Made by a program: the position numbers and the translations under genes. Under the pieces are notes generated by a model, which was not told the DNA's origin, made no database searches, and saw nothing but the letters and a program-made list of their open reading frames with translations. Shown in pieces: positions 17,474 to 25,552 of a DNA stretch of 64,000 nucleotides. The DNA comes from Pseudomonadota bacterium. Lineage in GTDB: Bacteria > Pseudomonadota > Alphaproteobacteria > Rhizobiales > Aestuariivirgaceae. The number at the start of each line of letters is the position of its first letter. The first letter of the stretch is position 1. The stretch is from NCBI GenBank assembly GCA_020161855.1, contig JAIUNJ010000001.1, positions 186,001 to 250,000 of the forward strand, in the 5' to 3' direction.

Positions 17474-18292
17474 ATGACCTCCGATCCGTTCAGAAACCGG
17501 GACCATGTTCCCGATTTCGATGCCCTGGTCGAAGAGTACAAGGTGCGGAGTGCCGCCACCCGCTCGGCCCTGCCGATGGCCGCCAATATTGCCTATGGCG
17601 ACGGCAAGGCGGAAACACTGGATCTCTTCTTCCCAGTGGTGCGCACGCCACGCATGCCCGTTCACCTCTTCATCCATGGCGGCTATTAGCGCATGTTCAC
17701 GAAGGAAGACTTCTCCTTCATCGCCGATACCGTGACCGTCAGTGGCGCGGTGGCCGCAGTCATGGACTATGACCTGATGCCCGCCGTGCGCATGGAGCGG
17801 ATCGTCGATCAGGTGCGACGCGCCACGCGGTGGCTTATACAGAATGCCGGAAATCATGGCGGCGATGCCGCGCGCCTTTCGGTCAGCGGGCATTCCGCCG
17901 GTGGTCATCTGGCGAGTTTCACCTTTACCGGCGGCGAACAGGCCATTGCACCCAAGTCTGCCTTTCTGCTCAGCGGACTCTTCGACCTGAAGCCGTTGCA
18001 GTCTTCCTTTCTTGAACCACTGATCGGCCTCACCAACGAGGAAGTACGCGCCTTCTCGCCGCTGAACATGCTGCATCTTGCAGGCCCGCGCATCACCATT
18101 GCCTGCGGCGAAGAGGAAACACCGCCCTTCAAACAGCAGGCCGCAGCCTTCCGTCATCATCTCGCGACGCAAGGCTGCGAAGCGGCGAGCGTCATCCTGC
18201 CCGGCGCCAATCACATGACTGCCGTGAGGGATATGGGCATTCCAGAATCGACGGCGGGCATCCTCCTGCGCCGGACGATCGAACAGTCCTGA
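17474..18292 (+). pseudogene. Alpha/beta hydrolase (arylformamidase-like) interrupted by an in-frame amber codon
   Basis: Two halves in the same frame (17474-17689 and 17693-18292) make one 272-codon hydrolase interrupted by TAG at 17687-17689. The stop falls right after HLFIHGGY, where this family normally reads HGGYW; TGG to TAG is a single G-to-A change at 17688. The downstream half keeps the nucleophile elbow GHSAGGH and a late histidine (PGANHM), so the sequence is otherwise intact. It may be a recent nonsense mutation, a sequencing error or a read-through case. A downstream ATG at 17693 could restart translation but would lack the oxyanion-hole strand. It ends the dehydrogenase operon. 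Confidence 0.8.
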
Positions 18293-18296
18293 CGGA

Positions 18297-19097
18297 CTAG
18301 CCGCGCTGCCGCATCCGGTTGGCGAGGATGACGAGCAATATGCCGGGCACGAAAACCACTGCGGCAATGGCAGGATAAAGCGGCGACGAGCCGATGGCGA
18401 TGCCGCTGAAAATGAAAGTGGGGATCGTGCGGGTCGAGCCTGCCAGGCTGTAGGTGAGATAGAAATTTCCCCAGCTCAGCAGGAAGGAGAAGATCGCAGC
18501 CGAGAAAATCCCGGGCCAGAGAATGGGGATGGTCACATAGCGGTAGACGTCCCAGGTTCCGGCACCACAGTCGCGGGCGGCATCTTCCAGAACGGGATCA
18601 AAATTATAGACCTGCACCGCAACGATCACCATGGCGAAGGGCGCGATATAGACGACGTGGCCGATGATGGCGGTGACAATGCCGGTGTTGAAGCCGAACC
18701 AGCGCCCCAGCACCGAGAACCACAGCAACAGAACAATGCCCAGCAGCAACTGCGGGAAGGCGAGCGGAGCACCGCTCAGGCCCTGGAAGGCGCGCTTGCC
18801 GATGAAGCGGTAGCGAACGGCAACGATCGCCGCCATGGTGCCGATGGTGGTTGCAGCAAGCGTTGCCACAAGGGCGATGATGGTCGAATTCCACAAGGCG
18901 TTGAGCGCTGGTGCACTGCGGAACAGTTCGCCATACCATTTCAGCGAGAAGCCTTCGAAAGGCAGTGTCAGATAGCGCCCTTCCTGAAAGGAAAAGGCAA
19001 TGAGCGTGAAGATCGGCACATAGAAGAAGATGAGGGCCGCGGCCATGCTGCCATAGAGCAGCACATCGGCAAGGCGCGCTTCGACACGGTGATTCAT
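18297..19097 (-). CDS. ABC transporter permease, PotC-like
   Basis: A 266-residue permease starting at MNHRVEARLADVLLYG; the ATG overlaps the PotB-like stop by 4 bp, and the longer open frame upstream is out of place. Six hydrophobic segments and the EAA loop (EDAARDCGAGTWDVYRYVTIPI) are present. It is the last gene of the LuxR-SBP-ATPase-permease-permease operon and ends 4 bp from the convergent hydrolase. Together they form a polyamine-type importer. Confidence 0.9.
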   Translation of the reverse strand: MNHRVEARLADVLLYGSMAAALIFFYVPIFTLIAFSFQEGRYLTLPFEGFSLKWYGELFRSAPALNALWNSTIIALVATLAATTIGTMAAIVAVRYRFIGKRAFQGLSGAPLAFPQLLLGIVLLLWFSVLGRWFGFNTGIVTAIIGHVVYIAPFAMVIVAVQVYNFDPVLEDAARDCGAGTWDVYRYVTIPILWPGIFSAAIFSFLLSWGNFYLTYSLAGSTRTIPTFIFSGIAIGSSPLYPAIAAVVFVPGILLVILANRMRQRG

Positions 19098-19960
19098 GTG
19101 GCGGCCCTCTTCATCCCGGCCACGCGCGTGAAGAGCAGCACGATGAAAACAGCAACAATCATCAGCACAAGCGTCAACGCCGCACCCAAAGGCCAGTTCA
19201 CGCGGGTCTCGAAGGTCTGGCGGATCAGTTCCGCCGACATCGGCGACTTGCCTCCGCCCAGAACCTTGGGTTCGAGGAAAACGCCGACACCGAGCAGGAA
19301 GATCAACACGCTGCCCGCCCAGATGCCGGGCTTGCAGAGCGGCAGTGTGACTTCCCAATGGGCGCGGAACTTGCTCGCGCCGGCGTCATAGGCCGCAAGG
19401 ATCAGCGAGCGGTCGATATTGTCGATCGAGAGATAGATGGTGAAGATAGCGAAGGGCAGCAGATTGTAGACCATGCCCAGCAGCGTGGCCCAGTCCGTGA
19501 AGAGGAAGGCCACGGTCTCCGGCGGAAATCCGATATAGGAAAGCAGGAAGTTCGCGCCACCTTTCTTGTCGAGAAAGAGCACCCAGCCGAAGGTCTTGAG
19601 CGTTGCATCCGTGATGAAGGCGAAGGTGATGAGCGTCTTGATCTCGTTTTCATAGGCCTTGAAGCGCGTGGCCAGACCATAGGCGATAGGCAGTGCCAGC
19701 ACGATGCAGACGATGACGCAGGCAATGGCCATGAAAAGCGTATGGCCGAGGATGGTCCAGTAGTGCGGCTTGGAGAAAATCTCCGTCCATGTGGCAAGAT
19801 CCCAGGTCCAGCGCAGCTGAAAATCGCGGGTGCGCTGGAAGGTGAGAATGAAGGTCATCAGCAGTGGCGCGAGGAAGCAGGTGGTCTGCAGCAAGACACT
19901 TGGCAGCGCCTTGACGAAGAGCTCGGGATCGCGCCAGCTTCTGGTGATCTCGCCGTCCAT
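19094..19960 (-). CDS. ABC transporter permease, PotB-like
   Basis: A 288-residue permease of ordinary family length, unlike the 412-residue one at 4174. It has about six membrane segments and an EAA loop (LAAYDAGASKFRAHWEVTLPLC). Its ATG overlaps the ATPase stop (TGATG), so translation is coupled. It pairs with the PotC-like permease to form the membrane channel of the importer encoded at 18297-22314. Confidence 0.9.
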   Translation of the reverse strand: MDGEITRSWRDPELFVKALPSVLLQTTCFLAPLLMTFILTFQRTRDFQLRWTWDLATWTEIFSKPHYWTILGHTLFMAIACVIVCIVLALPIAYGLATRFKAYENEIKTLITFAFITDATLKTFGWVLFLDKKGGANFLLSYIGFPPETVAFLFTDWATLLGMVYNLLPFAIFTIYLSIDNIDRSLILAAYDAGASKFRAHWEVTLPLCKPGIWAGSVLIFLLGVGVFLEPKVLGGGKSPMSAELIRQTFETRVNWPLGAALTLVLMIVAVFIVLLFTRVAGMKRAAT

Positions 19961-21063
19961 CAGGCCTCTCCGGGCCGCAGCAGCCAGATGTCCTTCTTCT
20001 GCCAGCCGAGACGCACCTTCTCGCCAAGCTGCATGGGAAGCGCCGAGGTGCCCTGGATCTCAACGGCAAGTTCGCGGCCCTTGTCCGTGCGGGCGCGGTA
20101 TTGCACCGTGCCACCCTTGGTGAAAACCTCAGTGACGGTCGCGGACAGACTGCAGTCCATCTTCTCGCCATCGGCCACGCGGCGGATCAGTTCTGGCCGC
20201 ACCATCATCAGGGCCGGGCCGGCCGCAAGGTCTTGCGCCACCATTGCCGCAGGCACATTGCCCTTGGCATCGGCAATCTCATCGCTCTGATAGACAGTCT
20301 GCTTTGCCGTGACGCTCTTCACGGTGACCGGCAAAAGGTTGGTCTCACCGATGAATCCCGCAACAAAGGGATCGGTGGGGCGGTAGTAGATATCGGCGGG
20401 CTCACCCAGTTGCAGGATGCGCCCGGCCCGCATCACGCAGATGCGGTCGGCCAGCATCATGGCTTCTTCCAGATCATGCGTCACGTGCACAAAGGTGACG
20501 CCCACGGAACGGTGCAGGCGCTTCAGTTCCGCCTGCAGAACCTTCTTGAGCTTGACGTCGAGCGCTGAAAGCGGCTCGTCGAGCAGCAGCAGTTTTGGCG
20601 AGGAGATCATCGAACGCGCCAGCGCAACGCGCTGCTGCTCACCACCCGACAGTGCCTTGGGAAAACGCGTCAGGTATTCCGGCTTGAGTTCCATCAGCCG
20701 GATCATGTCATCGACACGCGGCGCGATCTCGGCGGGTGGCACCTTCCGCAGCTTGAGCGGAAACCCGATGTTCCCGGCAACCGTCATGTGCGGGAAGAGC
20801 GCCAGCTTCTGGAACACCATGCTCGTCGGGCGGAGCGCGGCGGGAACGCCGGCCATGTCCTGGCCCTCGATGCGGATCGTGCCCGAGGTCACATCCTCAA
20901 AACCTGCAATCTGCTTGAGCAGTGTGGTCTTGCCACAGCCCGATGGCCCCACAAGTGCTATGAATTCACCGCGCCGCACCTCCAGCGACACGCCCTTGAG
21001 CACGGGCGAAGCGCCGTAGGACTTGTGAACGTTGCTGATGTCGAGGATCGGGGCTTCGGTCAT
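19960..21063 (-). CDS. ABC transporter ATPase, PotA-like
   Basis: A 367-residue ATPase with a complete consensus set: Walker A GPSGCGKTT, signature LSGGEQQR, Walker B LLLLDEP and H-loop VTHDLEEA, followed by a C-terminal regulatory TOBE-type domain. It powers the adjacent permeases as a homodimer. Because the importer at 3348-8636 lacks an ATPase gene, this protein could in principle serve it too. A hairpin separates it from the upstream binding-protein gene. Confidence 0.93.
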   Translation of the reverse strand: MTEAPILDISNVHKSYGASPVLKGVSLEVRRGEFIALVGPSGCGKTTLLKQIAGFEDVTSGTIRIEGQDMAGVPAALRPTSMVFQKLALFPHMTVAGNIGFPLKLRKVPPAEIAPRVDDMIRLMELKPEYLTRFPKALSGGEQQRVALARSMISSPKLLLLDEPLSALDVKLKKVLQAELKRLHRSVGVTFVHVTHDLEEAMMLADRICVMRAGRILQLGEPADIYYRPTDPFVAGFIGETNLLPVTVKSVTAKQTVYQSDEIADAKGNVPAAMVAQDLAAGPALMMVRPELIRRVADGEKMDCSLSATVTEVFTKGGTVQYRARTDKGRELAVEIQGTSALPMQLGEKVRLGWQKKDIWLLRPGEA

Positions 21064-21090
21064 GCGGGGCGGCGGGGCCTGAAAATGAAA

Positions 21091-21123
21091 AGGCCGGACC
21101 CGCCTTGCAAGCGGGCCCGGCCT
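21091..21123 (-). terminator. Intercistronic hairpin between binding-protein and ATPase genes
   Basis: Two 13-base arms (21091-21103 and 21111-21123) pair with one mismatch around a 7-base loop. On the minus strand it follows the binding-protein stop by 9 bp and is followed by TTTCATTTTC. Partial termination or 3' protection would raise binding-protein levels above those of ATPase and permeases. Confidence 0.65.
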
Positions 21124-21132
21124 GATTGCGTC

Positions 21133-22314
21133 TTACTGGGCGGCGGCCAGTTCTTCCTGCCAGATCGCCAGCATGTCGTCGATGTTGGGCGCGATGCGGT
21201 GCATCTGGGAATTGTCCCAGGCGTGCCACATGTAGTCGACCTGCAGGATGTCCTTTTCATCGGGCGTGTAGAGCTCTTCCACCGCCTTGTTGGTGACGAC
21301 GTTGCAGGTGGAATCGAGAAGCGAAAGAATGTGGCCCGACTCCTTCGAGACAACATGCTTGAGGAGCTTCTGGGCGAGATCCGGCTGGTCTGTCTCCTTG
21401 AGGATCGCGGTGGCCTCGACCCAGATGATGCCCTGCTTCAGGCCATTCTTCTGGTCAGGCACGAGGCCGACGATGTTCTTGTGGCCCTGCTTGCGCACCG
21501 CCGAGGTGAGATAGGAACCGGCGCCGATGCAGCCGAGGAGCGAACCATCGAGCAGGCCCTTCTGTGCCTGGGTGAGGTCACCCACCAGCGTGCGGGTGTT
21601 CTTGAACATGGCGCGCAGCACCTTGCGGATTTCCTCAAGCGCCGCCGCATCAAGCTCCGCATACGGATCAATTCCGGCATGGAGCGCCATGGGCAGGATC
21701 GGCCAGTCGCCCCAGTCCATGACGCAGATCTTGTCCTTGTTGGCGGGATCGAAGACCGGATCATAGGTCTTCCACACTTCCGGCTTGGTCACATCGGTGT
21801 TGACGCAGGGGCCGACCCAGCCCCAGCGCGTGGCCACGCCGATGGTCTTGCCGTCGCTGAGCAGCGGCTCGAAGGGCGGCTTGAACTGGTCGTAGAAGGT
21901 TGCATAGACATCGGCATAGTCGTCGGCATTGAGTTCCATGGCGAGCCCGGCCGGACCCATGCGGGTGATCCACGGCATGTCGCTCGAGACGATATCGACT
22001 TCACGCGAGGCGCCAGCCTGCAGCTTGGCGAAGCCGCCGGGGCTGTCGACGATCAGGTCGAAGCCGATGTCGACATCATTAGCGGCCTTGAAGGGATCGA
22101 TGATGCGCGGATCATTGTAGCCTTCCCAGCACATATAGGTCATCTGCGAGGCGGCAGAGGCCTGCTGCGAGTGCGCGCCGAGCATCGCCACACCGGCGGC
22201 GCCGGCCACGCCCTTGAGCAGGCGGCGGCGGTTCAGGCCCGCCTCGTCGAGGCCCATGGCCTTGATCTGCTTCTGGTAATATTGGGGAAGGTCGCTGTAC
22301 CAGGTCTTCGACAT
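21133..22314 (-). CDS. Substrate-binding protein, PotD-like, with Tat signal
   Basis: A 393-residue binding protein starting at MSKTWYSDLPQYY (ATG 22314 with AGGA upstream). A twin-arginine export signal appears late, NRRRLLKGVAGAAGVAML near residues 28-45, and mature sequence starts near ASAASQMTYMCWEGYNDP. The Tat signal suggests folding in the cytoplasm before export. It follows a LuxR-type gene by 13 bp. The ligand is unknown; the family binds polyamines and similar cations. Confidence 0.9.
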   Translation of the reverse strand: MSKTWYSDLPQYYQKQIKAMGLDEAGLNRRRLLKGVAGAAGVAMLGAHSQQASAASQMTYMCWEGYNDPRIIDPFKAANDVDIGFDLIVDSPGGFAKLQAGASREVDIVSSDMPWITRMGPAGLAMELNADDYADVYATFYDQFKPPFEPLLSDGKTIGVATRWGWVGPCVNTDVTKPEVWKTYDPVFDPANKDKICVMDWGDWPILPMALHAGIDPYAELDAAALEEIRKVLRAMFKNTRTLVGDLTQAQKGLLDGSLLGCIGAGSYLTSAVRKQGHKNIVGLVPDQKNGLKQGIIWVEATAILKETDQPDLAQKLLKHVVSKESGHILSLLDSTCNVVTNKAVEELYTPDEKDILQVDYMWHAWDNSQMHRIAPNIDDMLAIWQEELAAAQ

Positions 22315-22327
22315 CTCAGTCCTCCGG

Positions 22328-23197
22328 TTATCGTGATTTTCCCTGAGCATGTGGGATTTCCACGGGTGCATCCATATCCCCGGGGGAATAGGCGGGCGAA
22401 AGGCCAGCCCGTCCGGAAAAGCCCATGACGGCGGCAAAGAGCTCGCCCTGGGTTGAGACGCGCATCTTCCGGTAGATGTTCTTGCGATGGATCTTCACCG
22501 TGCCGGGGCTGATGCCAAGCTGGAGGGCGATCGATTCCGTCGAATGCCCGCGCAAGATCATGGTGACGATCTCGCGCTCGCGGGCCGTGAGCATGGGGAA
22601 ATCCGGAAGGCCCGGGCCACGCTGCGCCGGGGCAGGCAGGGCGCTCACCCCATGCAGGTTGGACCAGTGCCTGGCACACAGGGCACCAATCACCGGCTCC
22701 ATGGCACGGAGGATGTCGAACTCGGCCCGCACCACCAGGGGCGAGCGGTCCCAGCGCACGAAGGAGGTAACGCCGGTCCGGCCATTGCCAAGATCGAAGA
22801 AGATGCCGATCTCCTCGCCGATGCCGGTGCGGCCATAATGGACACGGAAATATTCACTGCGGCGGAAGTGATCGGGTGCCACGTCGCGCAGGCGGAAGCA
22901 GCCGCTGAGCTGGCCCTGCTCGACCAGTTGGAAAAACGGATCAAGGAGGAAAGGACCGGTCACATAGGCCTCTGAAAAGACGAGGTTTCGTCTCGTGTCG
23001 AGGGTATCGCCGAGAATGAGCGGCCTCGCCCTGCCGCCATAGGCGAAGGCCATCAGGAAATCGAAGTCCACCAGCCGTTTCACCGCGGCTAGCAGGACCC
23101 GCATGAAGCGGTCCGTGCCCTGGACCGTGGAGACCTCGGCGATGCCGCGGCTCCATTGCTCGAGGAAAAGCAGCTGTTTCGAGACCCGTGATGTCAT
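22328..23197 (-). CDS. LuxR-family transcriptional regulator
   Basis: A 289-residue regulator. The C-terminal LuxR helix-turn-helix is clear at about residues 203-262 (LTAREREIVTMILRGHSTESIALQLG and GTVKIHRKNIYRKM). The N-terminal 180 residues form a sensor domain I do not recognise; no receiver aspartate pattern or autoinducer-binding signature stands out. It is the first gene of the importer operon and divergent from the zinc alcohol dehydrogenase, with a 14-bp palindrome between them. It likely activates one or both transcripts in response to the imported compound. Confidence 0.88.
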   Translation of the reverse strand: MTSRVSKQLLFLEQWSRGIAEVSTVQGTDRFMRVLLAAVKRLVDFDFLMAFAYGGRARPLILGDTLDTRRNLVFSEAYVTGPFLLDPFFQLVEQGQLSGCFRLRDVAPDHFRRSEYFRVHYGRTGIGEEIGIFFDLGNGRTGVTSFVRWDRSPLVVRAEFDILRAMEPVIGALCARHWSNLHGVSALPAPAQRGPGLPDFPMLTAREREIVTMILRGHSTESIALQLGISPGTVKIHRKNIYRKMRVSTQGELFAAVMGFSGRAGLSPAYSPGDMDAPVEIPHAQGKSR

Positions 23198-23218
23198 GTC
23201 ACCCCTTATCGCTTTGGG

Positions 23219-23232
23219 GATATGGCCATATC
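23219..23232. promoter_or_regulatory. Candidate LuxR operator, 14-bp perfect palindrome
   Basis: GATATGGCCATATC is a perfect palindrome in the 84-bp divergent region between the LuxR-led operon (start 23197) and the zinc alcohol dehydrogenase (start 23282). LuxR-type dimers bind such inverted repeats. The assignment rests on position and symmetry only. Confidence 0.5.
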
Positions 23233-23281
23233 GGCGCCGGCAAATCTATGAGCAAGTCACAGACACAGAGAAGGCCCTGCC

Positions 23282-24316
23282 ATGACCCAGATGATGAAAG
23301 CCGCCGTCCTCCACGCCCTCAAGACCCCGCTCAGCATCGAGCAGGTGCCAATTCCGGAGCCGGGCCATGGCGACATCCTCATCAAGGTCACAGCCTGCGG
23401 CGTCTGCCACAGCGATCTTCACGCCGTCGAGGGCGACTGGACGCCACCGCCCGTCATCCCGCTCATTCCCGGCCATGAAGTGGCCGGCAAGGTCGCGAAG
23501 ATCGGCCCCGGGGTGACCGGCTTCAAGCTGGGCGACGAGGTTGGCGTGCCGTGGATGTATTCTTCCTGCGGCCAGTGCGAATTCTGCCTCGCCGGCATGG
23601 AGACGATCTGCAAGCAGGGTGAGGCTACGGGCTACACCAAGCCCGGCGGCTATGCCGAATACATGGTGGCGCCTGCCGCCTTCGTCGGTCGCCTGCCGGC
23701 TGGCACCGATCCCTATGCCATGGCGCCCATTCTCTGCGCCGGTGTCACCACCTATCGCGGCCTGAAGCGCACGGGGGCCCGCCCCGGCCAGTGGGTGGTG
23801 ATCCTCGGCATCGGCGGACTTGGCCATATCGCCGTACAATATGCCAAGGCCATGGGCCTGCGCGTGGCGGCGGTCGATGTCTCGCCGGAAAAACTCGAGC
23901 TGGCAAAATCCCTGGGGGCCGAGGTCACGGTCAATGGCGCCGAAGGCGATGCCGTCGCCGCCATCCAGGAGAAGATCGGTGGAGCTCATGCCGCGGTCGT
24001 CACCGCCGTGGCCAGCAAGGCTTTCGAACAGGCCATCCTCATGCTGCGGCCCGCAGGCACTGTCGCCTATATCGGCCTCCCCGGCGGGAAGTCGGATGAA
24101 ATTCGCACCTCGATTTCGGCCATCACCAACTGGGAACTGACAATCCGCGGCTCCAACGTGGGCACCAGGCTCGATCTCAACGAAGCCGTGGCCTTCGCCG
24201 CCAATGGCGTCGTCAAGGCCAAGATTCGCACTGCGGCACTCGAAGACATCAACGGCATCTTCGACGACATGCGCAAAGGCAAGATCGTCGGCCGCGTGGT
24301 GCTGAAGTTCAGTTAA
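23282..24316 (+). CDS. Zinc-dependent alcohol dehydrogenase, AdhP-like
   Basis: A 344-residue medium-chain dehydrogenase. Catalytic zinc ligands are in CGVCHSDLHAVEGDW and PGHEVAG, the structural zinc cysteines in CGQCEFCLAGMETIC, and the NAD site is GIGGLGHIAVQYAKAMG. An ATG 12 bases in is an alternative start; AAGG precedes the first. It oxidises small primary alcohols or reduces aldehydes. It stands alone, divergent from the LuxR operon, and may share the regulator. Confidence 0.92.
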   Translation: MTQMMKAAVLHALKTPLSIEQVPIPEPGHGDILIKVTACGVCHSDLHAVEGDWTPPPVIPLIPGHEVAGKVAKIGPGVTGFKLGDEVGVPWMYSSCGQCEFCLAGMETICKQGEATGYTKPGGYAEYMVAPAAFVGRLPAGTDPYAMAPILCAGVTTYRGLKRTGARPGQWVVILGIGGLGHIAVQYAKAMGLRVAAVDVSPEKLELAKSLGAEVTVNGAEGDAVAAIQEKIGGAHAAVVTAVASKAFEQAILMLRPAGTVAYIGLPGGKSDEIRTSISAITNWELTIRGSNVGTRLDLNEAVAFAANGVVKAKIRTAALEDINGIFDDMRKGKIVGRVVLKFS

Positions 24317-24325
24317 CCCTGATCC

Positions 24326-24359
24326 TGCATCGACGGTTGCGTCAGCGGCTGCCGATGCA
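24326..24359 (+). terminator. Possible stem-loop after the zinc alcohol dehydrogenase
   Basis: TGCATCG (24326-24332) and CGATGCA (24353-24359) form a 7-bp stem with a 20-base loop just past the stop. No clear U-run follows, so it is a weak terminator candidate. Confidence 0.35.
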
Positions 24360-24513
24360 AGCAGAGCGAGACGCATAAGCGTGTGCGCCGCAAAATAATC
24401 CGTAGACTGACTATTTTATCTTTCGCAATTGCGTTGTGATTCCGCATTGCACAACATTTCTTGCCGTCTTCTCAGCGAATAAACATTGACGATCCAGAAG
24501 CTCTGACCGATGC

Positions 24514-24532
24514 TGGTATGACAGGTATACCA
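24514..24532. promoter_or_regulatory. Candidate GntR operator with TGGTAT and GGTATACC elements
   Basis: TGGTAT (24514-24519) and ATACCA (24527-24532) form an inverted repeat, and the right half contains the perfect palindrome GGTATACC (24524-24531). It lies directly before the preferred GntR start at 24533. NanR-type GntR proteins recognise GGTATA repeats, so autoregulation is plausible. The 9-mer CTGGTATGA at its left edge recurs at 40197, upstream of the ApnO-like gene. Confidence 0.5.
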
Positions 24533-25243
24533 ATGGTGGACACGGTCAGACAGTCCCGGCTCTACGAACAGATCGCCGAGGTTCTCGAGCGGCAGATCCG
24601 GGCGCATGAATTCGCCGCGGGTGATGAGCTGCCGTCGGAGCGCGCCCTGATGAAATCCTTCGGGGTCGGCCGTACTGCCGTGCGCGAAGCCCTGTTTCAC
24701 CTGCAGCGCATGGGCCTCGTGCAGCTGCGCTCCGGCACCAAGGCAAAGGTGACGGCCCCCTCGCCTGATGCCATGCTGTCTTCGCTTGCCGGCAGCGCCC
24801 GCTATCTTCTCTCGGCCCCGGATGGCATCCGCCATTTCCAGAACGCCCGCATGCTCTTTGAAACAGGTCTGGTGCGCGATGCAGCGCGCGTGGCCAAGGC
24901 CGCCGACATCAAGCGGCTTGAGGCAGCATTGGCCGCCAATGGCGAGGCCATCGGCGATCTCCGGCGTTTCGAACGTACGGACATGGATTTTCACTATGCC
25001 ATCGCCACCATCCCGGGAAACCCGATCTATACGGCACTGCACACCGCCATCTTCGATTGGCTCATGGAGCAACGCCAGGTCACGCTCAGCCATCCGGGAC
25101 AGAGCAAGGCGGCATTCAAGGCCCATGAAACGATCTTCAAGGCCATTGCCGAAGGCGACAGCGAGAAGGCTGCCAGCCGCATGCGCAAGCATCTCGATCA
25201 AGTCAGCAACCTGTATTGGAAGAAGCGTCTAGGAGAAGCATGA
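24533..25243 (+). CDS. GntR-family transcriptional regulator, FadR/NanR-like
   Basis: About 236 residues from the ATG at 24533; other in-frame starts are an ATG at 24518 and a TTG at 24461. I prefer 24533 because the operator-like palindrome then lies outside the gene. The winged helix reads LPSERALMKSFGVGRTAVREALFHLQRMGLV, and an FCD domain follows (MDFHYAIATIPGNPIY, AHETIFKAI). It overlaps the next gene by 4 bp and heads a ten-gene plus-strand run ending at 34976, so it probably controls the apiose/apionate operon. Confidence 0.87.
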   Translation: MVDTVRQSRLYEQIAEVLERQIRAHEFAAGDELPSERALMKSFGVGRTAVREALFHLQRMGLVQLRSGTKAKVTAPSPDAMLSSLAGSARYLLSAPDGIRHFQNARMLFETGLVRDAARVAKAADIKRLEAALAANGEAIGDLRRFERTDMDFHYAIATIPGNPIYTALHTAIFDWLMEQRQVTLSHPGQSKAAFKAHETIFKAIAEGDSEKAASRMRKHLDQVSNLYWKKRLGEA

Positions 25244-25548
25244 ACAAGTTCATTATCACCGTCGATTTCAAGCTGAAGCCGGGCAGCATGTCCGCCTTCC
25301 GGACTCTCATCGACACCAATGCCAAGGCTTCCTGCCGGGACGAACCCGGCTGCCGCCGTTTCGATGTGGCCGTGCCACGCGGCAGCGAGGACCGCATTTT
25401 CCTCTATGAGATCTACGACACCCGTGACGCCTTCGAGGCGCACAAGCGCACACCACATTTCCACGCCTTCAATACAGCGAGCGCACCCCTGGTCGAAAGC
25501 AAGAGTGCTGTCGAACTCGATCTCGTCTGCGAAGGCGGTGAGGGCTGA
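25240..25548 (+). CDS. ABM-domain monooxygenase (YgiN-like)
   Basis: A 102-residue ferredoxin-like antibiotic-biosynthesis-monooxygenase fold: a beta strand MNKFIITVDFKLKPG, then a helix and CRDEPGCRRFDVAVP, and FLYEIYDTRDAFEAHKRTPHF. Start chosen at ATG 25240 with AGGAG 5 bases upstream, overlapping the GntR stop. Family members oxidise quinols or aromatic rings without cofactor, but many are of unknown role. Its place between a GntR gene and an aldolase suggests a pathway accessory enzyme or lyase-like function. Confidence 0.85.
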   Translation: MNKFIITVDFKLKPGSMSAFRTLIDTNAKASCRDEPGCRRFDVAVPRGSEDRIFLYEIYDTRDAFEAHKRTPHFHAFNTASAPLVESKSAVELDLVCEGGEG

Positions 25549-25552
25549 AATC

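Noticed and set aside
17687-17689. TAG in the hydrolase as a possible pyrrolysine codon, given the MttB-like gene in the window
   Set aside because: The MttB-like gene here has no in-frame amber, no pyl genes are visible, and the family residue at the stop is tryptophan. A point mutation explains it better.
20788-22428. 546-codon plus-strand frame opposite the ATPase and binding-protein genes
   Set aside because: It spans two well-defined minus-strand genes and the hairpin between them, and its composition is that of a shadow frame.
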